Shown here: piece by piece, positions 1-12,019 of the stretch
Layout of the letters: each line of letters begins with the position of its first letter
Numbering within the stretch: the first letter of the stretch is position 1
Assembly (NCBI GenBank): GCA_964017155.1
Contig: OZ024856.1
Coordinates: 3,061,701 to 3,125,700, forward strand
DNA: 64,000 bases
Source of the DNA: Oasisia sp. SBJ-2009
Taxonomy: Eukaryota; Annelida; Polychaeta; Sabellida; Siboglinidae
Direction of reading: 5' to 3'
Translations under genes and position numbers: made by a program
Notes under the pieces: generated by a model
Seen by the model: the letters and a program-made list of their open reading frames with translations, nothing else
What the model was told of the DNA's origin: nothing
The model's database searches: none

Positions 1-3000
1 AGCCTAGAAATGATGGCTGACTTTTTAATTTTGCTATCCTCTAAAATGTATACATCACAAAAATGATACAATATAATGTTTGGCCAGGAATATAATGCAT
101 AAAGTAACTCTGTTTGTACACAGGTGATCTGCCTGAAGAGAATTTGCCTAGCAAAACAATATTCTACATAAACACAACTATTTACCATATCTAAAGAAAT
201 CACAGACAAAGTACAGATGCACAGGGCAATTTGTCTTAATAAGCATATAACACAAACACTCATGGAAGCAATTAGGGCACCTGGAGAACTCAACCACAGT
301 GACAGAATAATGTGGCCAGGCAACAGCAGGAGTGAAGAAGGCTGGTAGACCGTACACAAACACAGGGTATAAGTGTAAGAATTGTGACTGGGCCGTATTC
401 AGCACTGCGTATTGAGCCGGTGTGTGCTACTGTGACAATAGTTGTTTCTCCTATCAATGTGGTTTATCCAGATCAGCCGGTAAATCTGCGGATGCATTGC
501 CTGGCGTGAGACATCAACGGGAGCTAGTGTGGAACCGTATTGACAGCAAGCCGCCAATGTCCACAGCGGCTCTGTTGACAGAACGAGACCTGTACCTACA
601 CGTTCCCGCCAACAATAGCGCTGAGCAAACACACCTATCATGCCCATGGCTGGCAATAAACTCCTTGAATCATATTTTTCTGATGACAAATGTTTAACAA
701 CGTGTTTGATATACGACGTACTTTACAACCTGAGTAGAGTTTGCAGATGCTGAATCATATTTTCCGGTGACAAGTGTTTAACAAATTGTTTGATATACGG
801 TGTACTTCATAACCTGGAGTTTGTTGCACAGAATACCATTAATCACAGATACTTAATGTCTTGGTTGCTCATGGACTAAGTCATGGCTCAGTGTGGTATA
901 TAGTGTGTGTCTTCAGCCAATGTGGTTAAGTGGCAAGTTTAATCATTCTTCAACAACTTTACACTTTATGATTTGTCATATCTCAGTGTTCCTCACCAGC
1001 TAACTCATGCCACCACTTTCACAACTGAGCTGAATTATTTTCCTCTTGTTTAATAATTTTCTTAAAATTATTTCTTTCGCATTTCAAATTAAATTTCTGT
1101 GATTCCGTGGAGGATTCTGCTTGTCAAGGTGGATTATTACTGGTGACATTTAAGAAGTCATTAACACTGACAACACCATCTTGATATGACAGGAAAGCTT
1201 ATACAAGTAAAAATTCACGTTTTAAGTTACGATGACGATGTGACAAAGAAATGCAATGGGGAAGGAAGAATATGGTAGTATATATTTTTGGCCTCCCAAT
1301 ACATATGAGGTATATTACATGTATGAGATTCTGTGGCAGGAACAAGGTACTGAACCAGGACATCACCTGACATTTGGATGTTGAATGTTAAATATTTATG
1401 AGAATTATTTGTTACATGCTGGGCAGTGTGTGGCAATTTTTGTAGCGTAACTTTTGTAACTTCACATTTATTTTAAGATTAAGATTGAGATTGAGGGGCG
1501 CGGCCACATTAAAAAACATTTAGGAGAAAGTGAGTTGAGCTTCTGCACCAGGACATGTCACTTTGCCTCAATAGGTCAGGCTGGTTGTCAGCAACTGGGA
1601 AACACGACACTCCAGTGTTTCCATAACATTAGTGTTCTTACATTTAAATAAATTAAACGCATGATCAAATGCTGCATCACTTCCATGCTGGGTGTGTGTC
1701 AGTTCAGAAATAATACACCAGAAAGGTCTAGAATGCACAAATTGAATACTAAAATTCCTGTTAAATTGCAGGAAAGTATGCTTTTGCCACAGGTAATGAA
1801 TGACAACTGTGGTCTTTTGTTGAAATTTTTAAAGAACAACTTACACAGTATGCATGTAAATATGTTTAAAGTCATCATACAGGTGTGACAATAAAAGGGA
1901 TATGTAATGACTGCAGAGTGGCTGAATACTTTCCAGAACGACTGCAAGTTTTTAAATGGCATTGCACTGCAGGGATAATGCTGCCTATGAATGACATAAG
2001 CCAGACATTAGAGCTTTACAATATTTACTCATTACATAAACAGGATACGTGATTGTACTCGATTATGAGTCGTGTAAACATCTAGAGACAAAAGGAAGAA
2101 GTGGACCCCAGTGGACTTTGTAAGGATTACAGTTAACTAGTCCGCCCACACATACACAGCGATGTAGTTCACAAAGCCAGGACAATGTTCGCAGACATGA
2201 ATTGTTTACAAAATTAATCCTAATCTTCGTGGGCTCACGTTAATGAAATCTGGATGATCCAGATTAGCCAAGCCATCCCAGAAAGCTGGCTCATTGAGTC
2301 AGCCGAGAGGGAGAGAGATGAGGCTGAGAAGTGTGGGGGATTAACCCAGGTATATCTAACAGTTCTTGTGTTTAGTTAATCTGCTGCATTACATTCCCTT
2401 GGGTCATCCTTAGTCTCATGAAGTTGGGCAGTTTACTAGATCAGATAGAGCATTGGGTAAGGGAGACAAACAGTAGACAGACATGGCAGAGGTTGTGGAG
2501 GAGGTGACTAGTTGTATTATTCTTGCATGCTGATGGTACATGTTAGTGTTGTATAATAATGATTTCCCAAGAAACACAGCCGCAAATCACAACTGAGGTG
2601 TGACTCCATCATTCAAATTCAAAATATTGAATCCACGAACAACACTGAATCATTACCGTGGTAATTAACTGTTGATGTGAGATCTGCATTTATTACAATT
2701 AAACGATAACACTTGAAAGCGAACAGGCTGGGACCCTTCTGTTTTTCTCATTTAAATAAATATTTGCATGGCATCTTTACTTTCTTACACAATATATTTA
2801 ATCAAGATTTGTATGAAAGCACATGGGACTGTTCTCTTTGAGCTCTTAAAAAATGAAGTAAACAGGATGCATGGGAACATTTCTTTAATTCGATGCACTC
2901 GGTTGACCTCTCTCCCAGAATCCACTGTCACAGCACTGCTGGGGGATGCCCTAAAGACTGGGCAAAACCAGGCAGTCAGATTTGATTTCAAAGCTAAACT
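1..3000. other. No gene recognised; intron-like or flanking DNA
   Basis: I see no exon, RNA gene or transposon coding sequence here. Short open frames on both strands have no recognisable domain and no matching splice sites. CpG is scarce and TG/CA common, as in the following 20 kb. If the minus-strand CCDC88-type gene (exons at 18.8-23.1 kb) extends this far, this would be intron. Its next exon, which should follow the NIKTYYQ segment, was not found anywhere in 1-18,200. Confidence 0.4.
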
Positions 3001-3011
3001 CTGCCAAGAAT

Positions 3012-3012
<1 letters not shown>

Positions 3013-3049
<37 letters not shown>
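3013..3049. repeat. (TA)n microsatellite
   Basis: About 18 uninterrupted TA units. Open frames crossing it are artefacts of the repeat. Confidence 0.9.
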
Positions 3050-3054
<5 letters not shown>

Positions 3055-3305
3055 GTGTATATATCTGTCGGGAAATATGCCTATGATTGTAGAGGGTTAT
3101 ACAGCGACTGTATGAATGAGTGCATGAGTGAGTGTTGTGAGACTGCATACAGGGAATACATGATGACAAGAACATTCACCTGATTCTGGTGTCCGACTGA
3201 TGGTCACTATATTGGGCAGCTTCATCACTATCAGTTGCTGCAGAACCTCCTGGAACAACAACAACACAACCCTTGAGCAATGGTCACTGTTTCATTCACA
3301 AACAC

Positions 3306-3575
3306 TAAACACACATGCATACAGTCAAGCTTCTCTTATAATGCACAATCTGTTAATTATAAAGCCACCAGGTTGTGGCTCCCATTTTTGCCACGAGGGG
3401 TAAATTGGCACCGTAGCAAAACATTAATGCTGTAATACCTGTCATTTGTTTTGTGAAGTTTGCATGTTTGTTATAAATTTAAGGGAGACATATAACAGAG
3501 CAACAAACTGCTGTGTTGCCATTATCTGCTACTGTCATTCAGTGACACCAGCAATGCCAGTGATTGGCCTTGTGT
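3306..3575 (+). repeat. Direct duplication, copy 1
   Basis: This segment recurs at 4174-4434 in the same orientation with few differences. It includes a shared stretch on the theme gcatacagt...cttctcttataatgc and ends near gccagtgattggccttg. The second copy follows immediately after the long (CA)n tract. Confidence 0.8.
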
Positions 3576-4434
<859 letters not shown>

Positions 4435-5448
4435 CATCAATCATAATTACACTGATCTACTGTATAACTAGCGCTTTGATTTGTTTGATAAAATATTGCA
4501 TATTTGCTAAATCAGCAATGACCAGTTTTAGATGGAGATGATGGAAGAAAGAACTGATGCATAAAAGGTAAGAAAAACATTTAGGATATTTTAGATGCAA
4601 CGTTAAACACAGAAATCAATTATTTACTACTAAATAACTGACTCCAGGTTCTGCACCAGAGGCTACAAATCTGATATGATTTGTGAACAAATGATTGTAA
4701 ATAATTAAGACTACAAATGAGAGGATTAGTAAACAAGCGAGGAGTGGATTATAATTGAAATTAATTATTTAAGAAACATGCATGCAAGATGGCATAAATG
4801 TGTCCTAGCCAGGCAATTACAAGGGAGATTCCACTGTGCCTAGACAGAGAGGGGCATAAGTAGTACCACATTTTACACAGATGCTGGGCAAATTGTTTAT
4901 TTACTTCCCCAGTCTCAGCACCTGTTGAGCTCTGAGACAGGGATGTAGGAGTAGGGTGCAACAACAGGGTAAATGTAGAGACACAGGGTAAACAAATATT
5001 CCATACAGCTGCACTGGCCAGACTCATGTGCTGTTCTCTGGAGTGTCTCGTGGTCTTTTGGTGCCGACTTTCTAAACACGCTTTCTAAACACTAGTGGGT
5101 GAAAAAGTTCTACTAATTTTGAAGGCAAATGGCTCCAACAATATGATTCAAACGTTGGCATGACTTATTCAATAAATGAAACAAGATCACAGCATTGGCC
5201 ATGAAGAATCTATGATGGTTTCATTACTTAATTTATTTGTAATCGAACAACATGTTAACATGGCCACCAAATGCACTAATGGGACTTGGACTTTGCCCTG
5301 TTCCCTGTGTAACAGATTGTCAACAACACTAAGGGTTCAGTTCTAACAGTGACAACATGCAGAGTCAATCATCACAGTCAACTCAACCATGTCGGCCATG
5401 CATTGCCCTCTGGGTTCACCTCACTAGTTAATATCGACCAGGAACTAG
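4435..5448. other. No gene recognised
   Basis: Unique-looking, CpG-poor sequence. A minus-strand open frame at 4761-5027 has no domain I recognise and no splice support. Confidence 0.4.
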
Positions 5449-5990
5449 GCAATCGACATTGCAGACAACACATCAATATGTCCCCAGTGTGATGCAATTA
5501 CCTGCACACACCTACGCCTGTTAACGAGTAGGTACCTGAGAAAGTGAGAGTGTGGGTGTGGGATTGCACAGCTTACATTGATTGACTGATCCACTGGTCA
5601 GTTGCATACTATAGTGTTCTAGGTCAAAATACTGCTACCCTGGCATTGATATAACTGAGATATGATCCATATTGTGTACCAAAAGCATGGTTTAACTCAT
5701 ACGCATACAACAAGCCAGTTGAGATGTGTTTTATGACCTGAAATTAAACGAGTCAATCGGCATTGCAGACAACACATCAATATGTCCCCAGTGTGATGCA
5801 ATTACCTGAACACACCTATGCCTGTTAACGAGAAAGTGAGAGTTGCATACTATAGTGTTCTAGGTCAAAATACTGCTACCCTCAGTAGTACCCTGACATT
5901 GAGATAACTGAGATATGATCCATATTGTGTACAAAAAAAAACATGGTTTAACTAACAAGCCAGTTGAGATGTGTTTTATGACCTGAAATA
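5449..5990 (+). repeat. Tandem duplication of about 300 bp (two copies)
   Basis: Copy A runs from about 5449 to 5750 and copy B from about 5754 to 5990. Both carry the block beginning cattgcagacaacacatcaa and the later block around gagatatgatccatattgtg. Copy B lacks several short internal segments. Confidence 0.8.
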
Positions 5991-6158
5991 AACTACAAAA
6001 ACGTGTGTGACACCCATTTTCAAGGTATAACTGGCAATATCTATGACTTTTGAAGACTTTTTGGCTCCTTAATTATTTAACTTTTCCAACATATGTCCAG
6101 TGATATTTGTAACTGTCCAAATGATGGGTGAACAGGTCTCATAAAGCTACATGTCTCC
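5983..6158 (+). repeat. Diverged copy of a dispersed MITE-like repeat
   Basis: Similar to 16045-16372 and, reversed, to 21297-21625 and 21890-22212. Shared landmarks are a CTGAAAT...ACAAA block, caaggyataact, caatatctatg, and an end reading gtctc...ataaagcta. The left part of the element is not clear in this copy. Confidence 0.5.
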
Positions 6159-6159
6159 A

Positions 6160-7520
6160 ACTTGAAGGATAAGTTACTTCTGGAATTCTCTGGTTACAAC
6201 GTCATGGTCTTACGAGGTTTCATTCAGCTAGTAAATCTTTTTTCTGAACAATACCAAGTAACATAACCATGTAGTGGCACAGTGACTAGTGTACAGGTAG
6301 GAGAGAACTTTTATAAACTGAAGTCTACCTTCGGTCTTCAACGTATCTCAACAACAACAAATAACTTTTGGATAAGTAAGAAATCATGCAATAGGGTATA
6401 TTAGCATTTGGACATTTCATTACCATGAAATGATATCTGGCTGTGGAAGGTTTGGGAATATCCTTGTGGGATTATCGCGGCTCCACTGAATATGTCCACA
6501 GTTTGCTGTAACGGCTGTCTCCACTGTAAGACAGCCACACACTGCAGGTGAAGGGTGGCTCAATAGGCGTGGGAGGCCTTCAAGAGGAGGTCAAGAGAGG
6601 CGTGCAGCAGCTTATAGGAATGTCCTGCCCTGTCCTAACTACACATCAACATCTGTAACTCCCACTTCAAGTTCAAAGCACAGCTATGTTTGGCCGGATG
6701 TTCTCTTCAAAGTCTGTGTCGTTTACATTTGGGTCTAACACTTTCCTGGGTGCTGGGTTCACTGTGAGCAGGTGGGGGGCATGGACACTGCACTGTGATG
6801 GTGTGGCATGTCTATTTACACAAACGGTGGAAGATATGAAGGCACACATTACTGTGTGTACATTGTACACAGACATACACCCATACATGCTGATGGTGCC
6901 GGTATGATTGTATTTTGCAAGAAATATTTTATACTTTTCTAGTGAATTAACTTACATTTTTTGCATATATTTTATACACTGTACTGTATATCATCATTAT
7001 TTTATAAATGCACAAAAACCATATAATCTTTCGAGAAGTTTGTGCACACTTAGCACTGACGTTACTCACAGTAGTGGCAGAGAAACATACATAACATAAG
7101 GTCCACACCAAATAGCACAGGCATACAAACAAACTCTCGATCATTAAATGCCACGGGTATTTTCACATTCCAACCGTGGCCACCAATACATTAAAGTGTT
7201 AATCACAATCATTCATAAATGGTAAAAAAGATCTTCAAGCAGAACCAACCACTGAAAAATAAGAGGGACCCGGCCTGAAAGGTGGGGAGGTGATAGCTGA
7301 TAGCTGATAGCGTTATTTCATTATGACAAATAAACAAAGCGTAGCAACCTGCTTCCTCTAATAGGTCACAGGTAGGAATGTTTGGGTTTACATTTCATCC
7401 TCAGAGAGCATGTTGACGCATTGATGACAGCAACACACCGTGAGATAGCATGTTGACGCATTCAAAGCATTTGACATGCATGTGTCAAGAACAAAAAATG
7501 TATTTTGCATAATGACCTGG
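6160..7520. other. No gene recognised
   Basis: CpG-poor sequence with short uninformative open frames, such as the overlapping ones at 6673-6907. I see no splice-supported exon. Confidence 0.4.
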
Positions 7521-7524
7521 AGAG

Positions 7525-8216
7525 TACAGACTGCTCTCTGTACACCTCCATGGGTACACCTACACACAATCACTGCTCTCAGTACACCTCCATGGGTACA
7601 CCTACACACAATCACTGCTCTCAGTACACCTCCATGGCTACACCTACACACAATCACTGCTCTCAGTACACCTCCATGGCTACACCTACATACAATCACT
7701 GCTCTCAGTACACCTCCATGGCTACACCTACACACAATCACTGCTCTATGTACACCTCCATGGCTACACCTACACACAATCACTGCTCTCTGTACACCTC
7801 CATGGCTACACCTACACACAATCACTGTCTCTGTACACCTCCATGCCTACACCTACACACAATCACTGCTCTCTATACACCTCCATGGCTACACCTACAC
7901 ACAATCACTGCTCTCAGTACACCTCCATGGGTACACCTACACACAATCACTGCTCTCTGTACACCTCCGTGGCTACACCTACACACAATCACTGCTCTCT
8001 GTACACCTCCATGGCTACACCTACATACAATCACTACTCTATGTACACCTCCATGGCTACACCTACACACAATCACTGCTCTCTGTACACCTCCATGGCT
8101 ACACCTACACACAATCACTGCTCTCAGTACACCTTCATGGGTACACCTACACACAATCACTGCTCTCTGTACACCTCCATGGCTACACCTACACACAATC
8201 ACTGCTCTCTGTCATG
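7525..8216. repeat. 42-bp minisatellite, about 16 copies
   Basis: The unit has tccatggctacacctacac at its centre and a variable junction (ctctcagtac, ctctgtac or ctctatgtac). Forty-two is a multiple of three and the unit has no stop codon in several frames, so long open frames of 109-254 codons cross the array on both strands. A 1-bp deletion near 7828 swaps the frames. I read those frames as repeat artefacts. Confidence 0.93.
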
Positions 8217-8429
8217 GGTCCTAGTTCAACAAGTGTGTGACAATTGATTATTTGCAGATTAAACTGTGATTTTAAGCACCTTGAATCATGCATACATGAC
8301 TGAATATAAACAGTAAACAGCAGTCAAATTGATCTAGCATATCCAACAGTCCAGGTCCATGGTTTATCCTGCTTACTGAATAAAGCAGGGTTTCATGGAA
8401 GTTAAAACATCTTGCATAGAAGCACTTTA

Positions 8430-8606
8430 TTCCACCCTACAACAAGGGCATCTTGGCCTACCATACAACGAGGGCATCTTGGCCCATTCCACAACACTTT
8501 GGGCATCTTGGCCCACCCTATAACAAGGGCATCTTCACACGGCCCATCCTACAACAAGGGCATCTTGTCCCATCCCACAACACTTAGGGCACATTGGGCC
8601 ATCCTA
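8430..8606. repeat. Short degenerate minisatellite, unit about 28-30 bp
   Basis: About six imperfect units alternate a ccctacaac-like segment with gggcatcttggccc. Spacing varies by a few bases. Confidence 0.8.
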
Positions 8607-8619
8607 CATTGACAACTGG

Positions 8620-9455
8620 CCCTGTTTTAAAGGGATATATTTGGTCAGAGCAGACATACTGTTGGTATGTAAATGTAGTAACACACCTGTAATAAGATTG
8701 TTTAGTTCTGATATACCTGTAATAAGACTATGATGACCTGGCACACTGTTCAGATCTGATAAAGGTGTAATCAGCATGTCTGCTGACACCAGCTAATCAG
8801 ACAGATTACCTATCGAAGATTCAACATCACGACACACTGCACATGATACAATGATGACGAAACGCCAGGTAAATGACAGGAGACAACACACTTGAGTGTC
8901 ACTGTGTCATCTGTGGACCAGGCAGGTTAGTTCACTGGGTGCAAAACCTAGTCAATATGTGTCCAGATTACTCATAATATGGCCTCAATATGACATGGCT
9001 ATCTGACAGACATCAGTGGTCAGAAACACGGCTTCCATCAACAAAGGCTGTTACACACAACAATGCTTTGATCTGTCTTTGATTGGGGTTTGATCTGTCA
9101 GAAAGCTAATAATGCTAGACTCTGAGGCTAGACCCCAATGCCAACCCTGGTCTGTATTAATCAAAGAATGCATGCACAATGACAGCTGGATTGCAAGATG
9201 AAAGCTTGCAAGACCCTACACTGACTGGCTGAGAGGCCAAACCTACTATTTATTATGGTGTACAATAAGTTCAACATAGAACATTAATTTATGTGATATC
9301 TGCAGTTATTTGTACAATTTCATAAAATACTGACTAGCTGTTGCCCATTTGATGTGTGGTGATTAGTTGAACTTTTAGTGGCAGTCTAAAGCGTTTAGTG
9401 TACCTAGTCGACTAGTACCTACTACTATCTGCACTAGAGCTATAGTAACAGTTTA
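8620..9455. other. No gene recognised
   Basis: Intron-like CpG-poor sequence with no recognisable feature. Confidence 0.4.
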
Positions 9456-9674
9456 ATTCATTCATTCATTCATTCATTCATTCATTCATTCATTCATTCA
9501 TTCATTCATTCATTCATTCATTCATTCATTCATTCATTCATTCATTCATTCATTCATTCATTCATTCATTCATTCATTCATTCATTCATTCATTCATTCA
9601 TTCATTCATTCATTCATTCATTCATTCATTCATTCATTCATTCATTCATTCATTCATTCATTCATTCATTCATT
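9456..9674. repeat. (ATTC)n tetranucleotide microsatellite, about 55 units
   Basis: An uninterrupted run of roughly 219 bp. Confidence 0.97.
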
Positions 9675-10381
9675 ATATCACACATGTATTGATTGTTTCC
9701 ACTCTTATGTTATAAATATATTTAGGTGAATAATACATGTATGTAGTATGTACAACCTGCTACTTTAAGTCACATTAACGTTATTTCATTAATAATTAAG
9801 CTGTGGATAGGTCAGTTTTGAAAACTGTACCGTTTTGTTTTATATGTGGATCAAATAAACAATTGTGTATCTTATAATTCTGTATATTATAATCTTACTG
9901 GGTAATTTGTTTTTAAAAGATGCTCGTGTGAACAATAGCCATATTAGGCATGAACATGACATGCACAGATACAGGCATATATACACTGTATGTGAAATAA
10001 GACGGGATACACATGACTCTTGAATGACTAAGGACCATCATCACAGGTCTCACCAACTACACTGTCCATTCTAGATCTGGACAGCAGATGGATCAAACTT
10101 CTGCCAGTGAAGTAGCTTCTTGAGACTTGTTCAGTGAGTGCATGACATGGCATAGACGAATCCGGGACAGAATCCCACAGTCCAAAATCCCACAGTCCAA
10201 AATCCCACAGCAAAAATCCCACAGGCCAAAATCCCACAATGGGAATTGTGGACAAAATCCCACAACAATAAATATTTTTTATGCATTTTATTGAATTCCA
10301 GACAGAAAGTCCTCCACTGTCTTGTTGCCAGCCGCACACTGCCGGCAGAGGGTAAGAAGGCGAGTCTGCAGGTCTCTGTAT

Positions 10382-10760
10382 TCATGTCGCACACACTTCT
10401 GTGGAGGCTGGCCGATCAGGTCTTGTGCGATGAGTGTCTGTCGTCACCATGCAATCTTCCTTCTTAATGGCGTCGATGAGTGTCCAGATGGGTGGATGAT
10501 TGTAGCCCACCAGATGAAAGAATCGGTCATTCCACAACTCGGGTGGAAATCGCGGTGGCATACGTTGTAGGTTGAAGCCGACTTGTCCATGAAGTGGTTG
10601 GACTCGGCGATAGGTACCCGTGACATAGGTCTTGTTGAAATAATCAACAAGTTCCTGTCTTTTATTGGAGAAACATTCTGTTTGCTGGTGTATGTGGTGG
10701 CTTCCCACATACACCAGCAAACAGAATGCAGCTGGGGTGGCTTCTTGATTGTGGTAAAGT
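10382..10760 (-). pseudogene. MULE transposase C-terminal fragment
   Basis: Reading on the minus strand, the segment with YFNKTYVTGTYRR, RMPPRFPPELWN, HLVGYNHPPIW and an IDAIKKE-like helix matches the C-terminal region of the MULE transposases common in invertebrate genomes, often associated with FLYWCH zinc fingers. In full-length relatives tens of residues lie between the PPELWN and HLVGYNHP motifs; here they are adjacent, so an internal deletion is likely. No catalytic DDE core is present. Frames change near the lower end, where LATRQWRTFCLEF is read in another frame. This is a molecular fossil rather than a functional transposase. Confidence 0.7.
10674..10728. repeat. Perfect 24-bp inverted repeat with 7-base loop
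   Basis: Arms at 10674-10697 and 10705-10728 are exact reverse complements (left arm begins cattctgtttgctgg). It lies inside the MULE remnant, and its loop reads tggcttc. It may come from a local inverted duplication during element decay. Confidence 0.9.
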
Positions 10761-10919
10761 CCAACATTATAAGTGGACTTTTTGTTGGTTGTTGTGCATG
10801 TGTAATTGTGTATGCAGTGTGGGATTTTGTCCACAATTCCCATTGTGGGATTATGTCCTGTGGGATTTTGGCCTGTGGGATTTATATTGCCCTCAGAAGA
10901 GACATTGCTAATGACTGCT

Positions 10920-11900
10920 GGGATCTTAACAAGATTTAACAAGATTGCCACCTAGAGAATCAACTCTAGATGGCAGGTGGACAAGGAAGCCGTTTGGCTT
11001 ATCGAGAGTCCAACCTATCTATCTAAGTATACCCTGCCCGTCGTAGGTATATGTCAATTTTATTTTTAAACATATTAACACTTCTAGCACCTACACAATC
11101 AGCTGATAATTTGTTCCATTCGTTTACTATTCTTTGGGAAAATGAAAATTTTCTAATATCTAGTCTACACTGCTTCTTTGCTAATGCAACTCCATGTCCT
11201 CTAGTCCTTCTCTCTTCCTTGACCGTGAAAAAAATATTTCTGTCAATACTTTCATACCCATTCAATACTTTAAAAACCTCAATTTGATCTCCTCTCAATC
11301 TTCTGGTTTCTAGTGTTGTTAGACCACACTCTTTTAGACGCATTTCATAACTAATATTCCTGAGTTTTGGTATCATTTTTGTTGCTCTCCTTTGTACTCT
11401 TTCTAGCATATCAATATCCTTCTTGCGATATGGCCTCCATGCTTGTATACAATATTCTAAATGAGGCCTAACTATTGTTTTATAAAGCGGTATTATTAGT
11501 TCTTTTTCTTTGTATACCATATTTCGCCTAATCAATCCAAGAATTTGGTTTGCCTTCGCTGCTGCAATTCCACACTGCTCTGATACCTTCATGTCAGCAC
11601 TAATGGTTAAACCTAAGTCCTTTTCCTTTACAGTAGTATTTAGTACAGTACCACCCATTGTATATTGTGCATTTTCATTCCCATGTCCTGTGTGGAGGCA
11701 CTTACACTTTCCAAAGTTAAACAGCATTTGCCATTTCTCAGACCATTCTATCAACTTATTTAGATCATCTTGTAAATGCTGTCTATCTGCATCACTTTTT
11801 ATTTTCCTAAACACTTTTGTGTCGTCCGCAAACTTCAACACCTTGCTTGTTATGTCATCATCCAAATCATTGATATATATTAAGAATAAAGAATCTTGTG
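10920..11900 (-). mobile_element. CR1-like LINE, 5'-truncated
   Basis: The 3' part of a non-LTR retrotransposon: the RT palm end, thumb and C-terminal tail on the minus strand, then a 3' UTR of about 100 bp ending in a short tandem tail (two ATCTTGTTAA-like units near 10926-10948). The 5' junction is near 11,900, where recognisable coding gives way to unrelated sequence. It has no endonuclease and no N-terminal RT motifs. Confidence 0.8.
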
Positions 11901-11905
11901 AGGAA
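11023..11905 (-). pseudogene. CR1-like reverse transcriptase, C-terminal fragment
   Basis: Translation starts at an LIYINDLDDD motif and continues with the catalytic FADDTK motif and the EWSEKWQMLFN block. It then has YLGL-type DLGLTISADMK, RRNMVYKEKELIIPLYKTIVRP, LEYCIQAW and LERVQRRATKMI, ending with FSQRIVNEWNKLS and a stop after RRAGYT. These are the usual landmarks of the CR1/Jockey-group RT tail. The frame is open for almost 300 codons, so the copy is fairly young, but it lacks the endonuclease, the RT fingers and an authentic start. Open frames on the opposite strand are shadows. Confidence 0.85.
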
Positions 11906-12019
11906 GTGTGACAGCTCAACTTCAAAGTCAGCCAGGAAACCAGAATAGCCTGGCTAAAGAACAAAGGGGATGTTGACCTATGGTCACTGTCAATCCATCC
12001 TCTGGCTCTGAGCAAACAA

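Larger units (their letters stand above)
10160..10890 (-). mobile_element. Deleted Mutator-like (MULE) element with inverted terminal repeats
   Basis: Two inverted copies of about 65 bp bound the segment (10199-10264 and 10818-10883). Each contains caatgggaattgtgg and repeated tgtgggattttg blocks. The left end has two or three additional subrepeats. Between them, minus-strand sequence carries the C-terminal part of a MULE transposase. Terminal repeats plus transposase residues identify a DNA transposon. The coding part is short and frame-broken, so the copy is not autonomous. Confidence 0.75.

Noticed and set aside
7388..8247. Repetitive proteins on both strands
   Set aside because: They result from a 42-bp unit without stops. 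No start context, splice sites or known repeat protein supports them.
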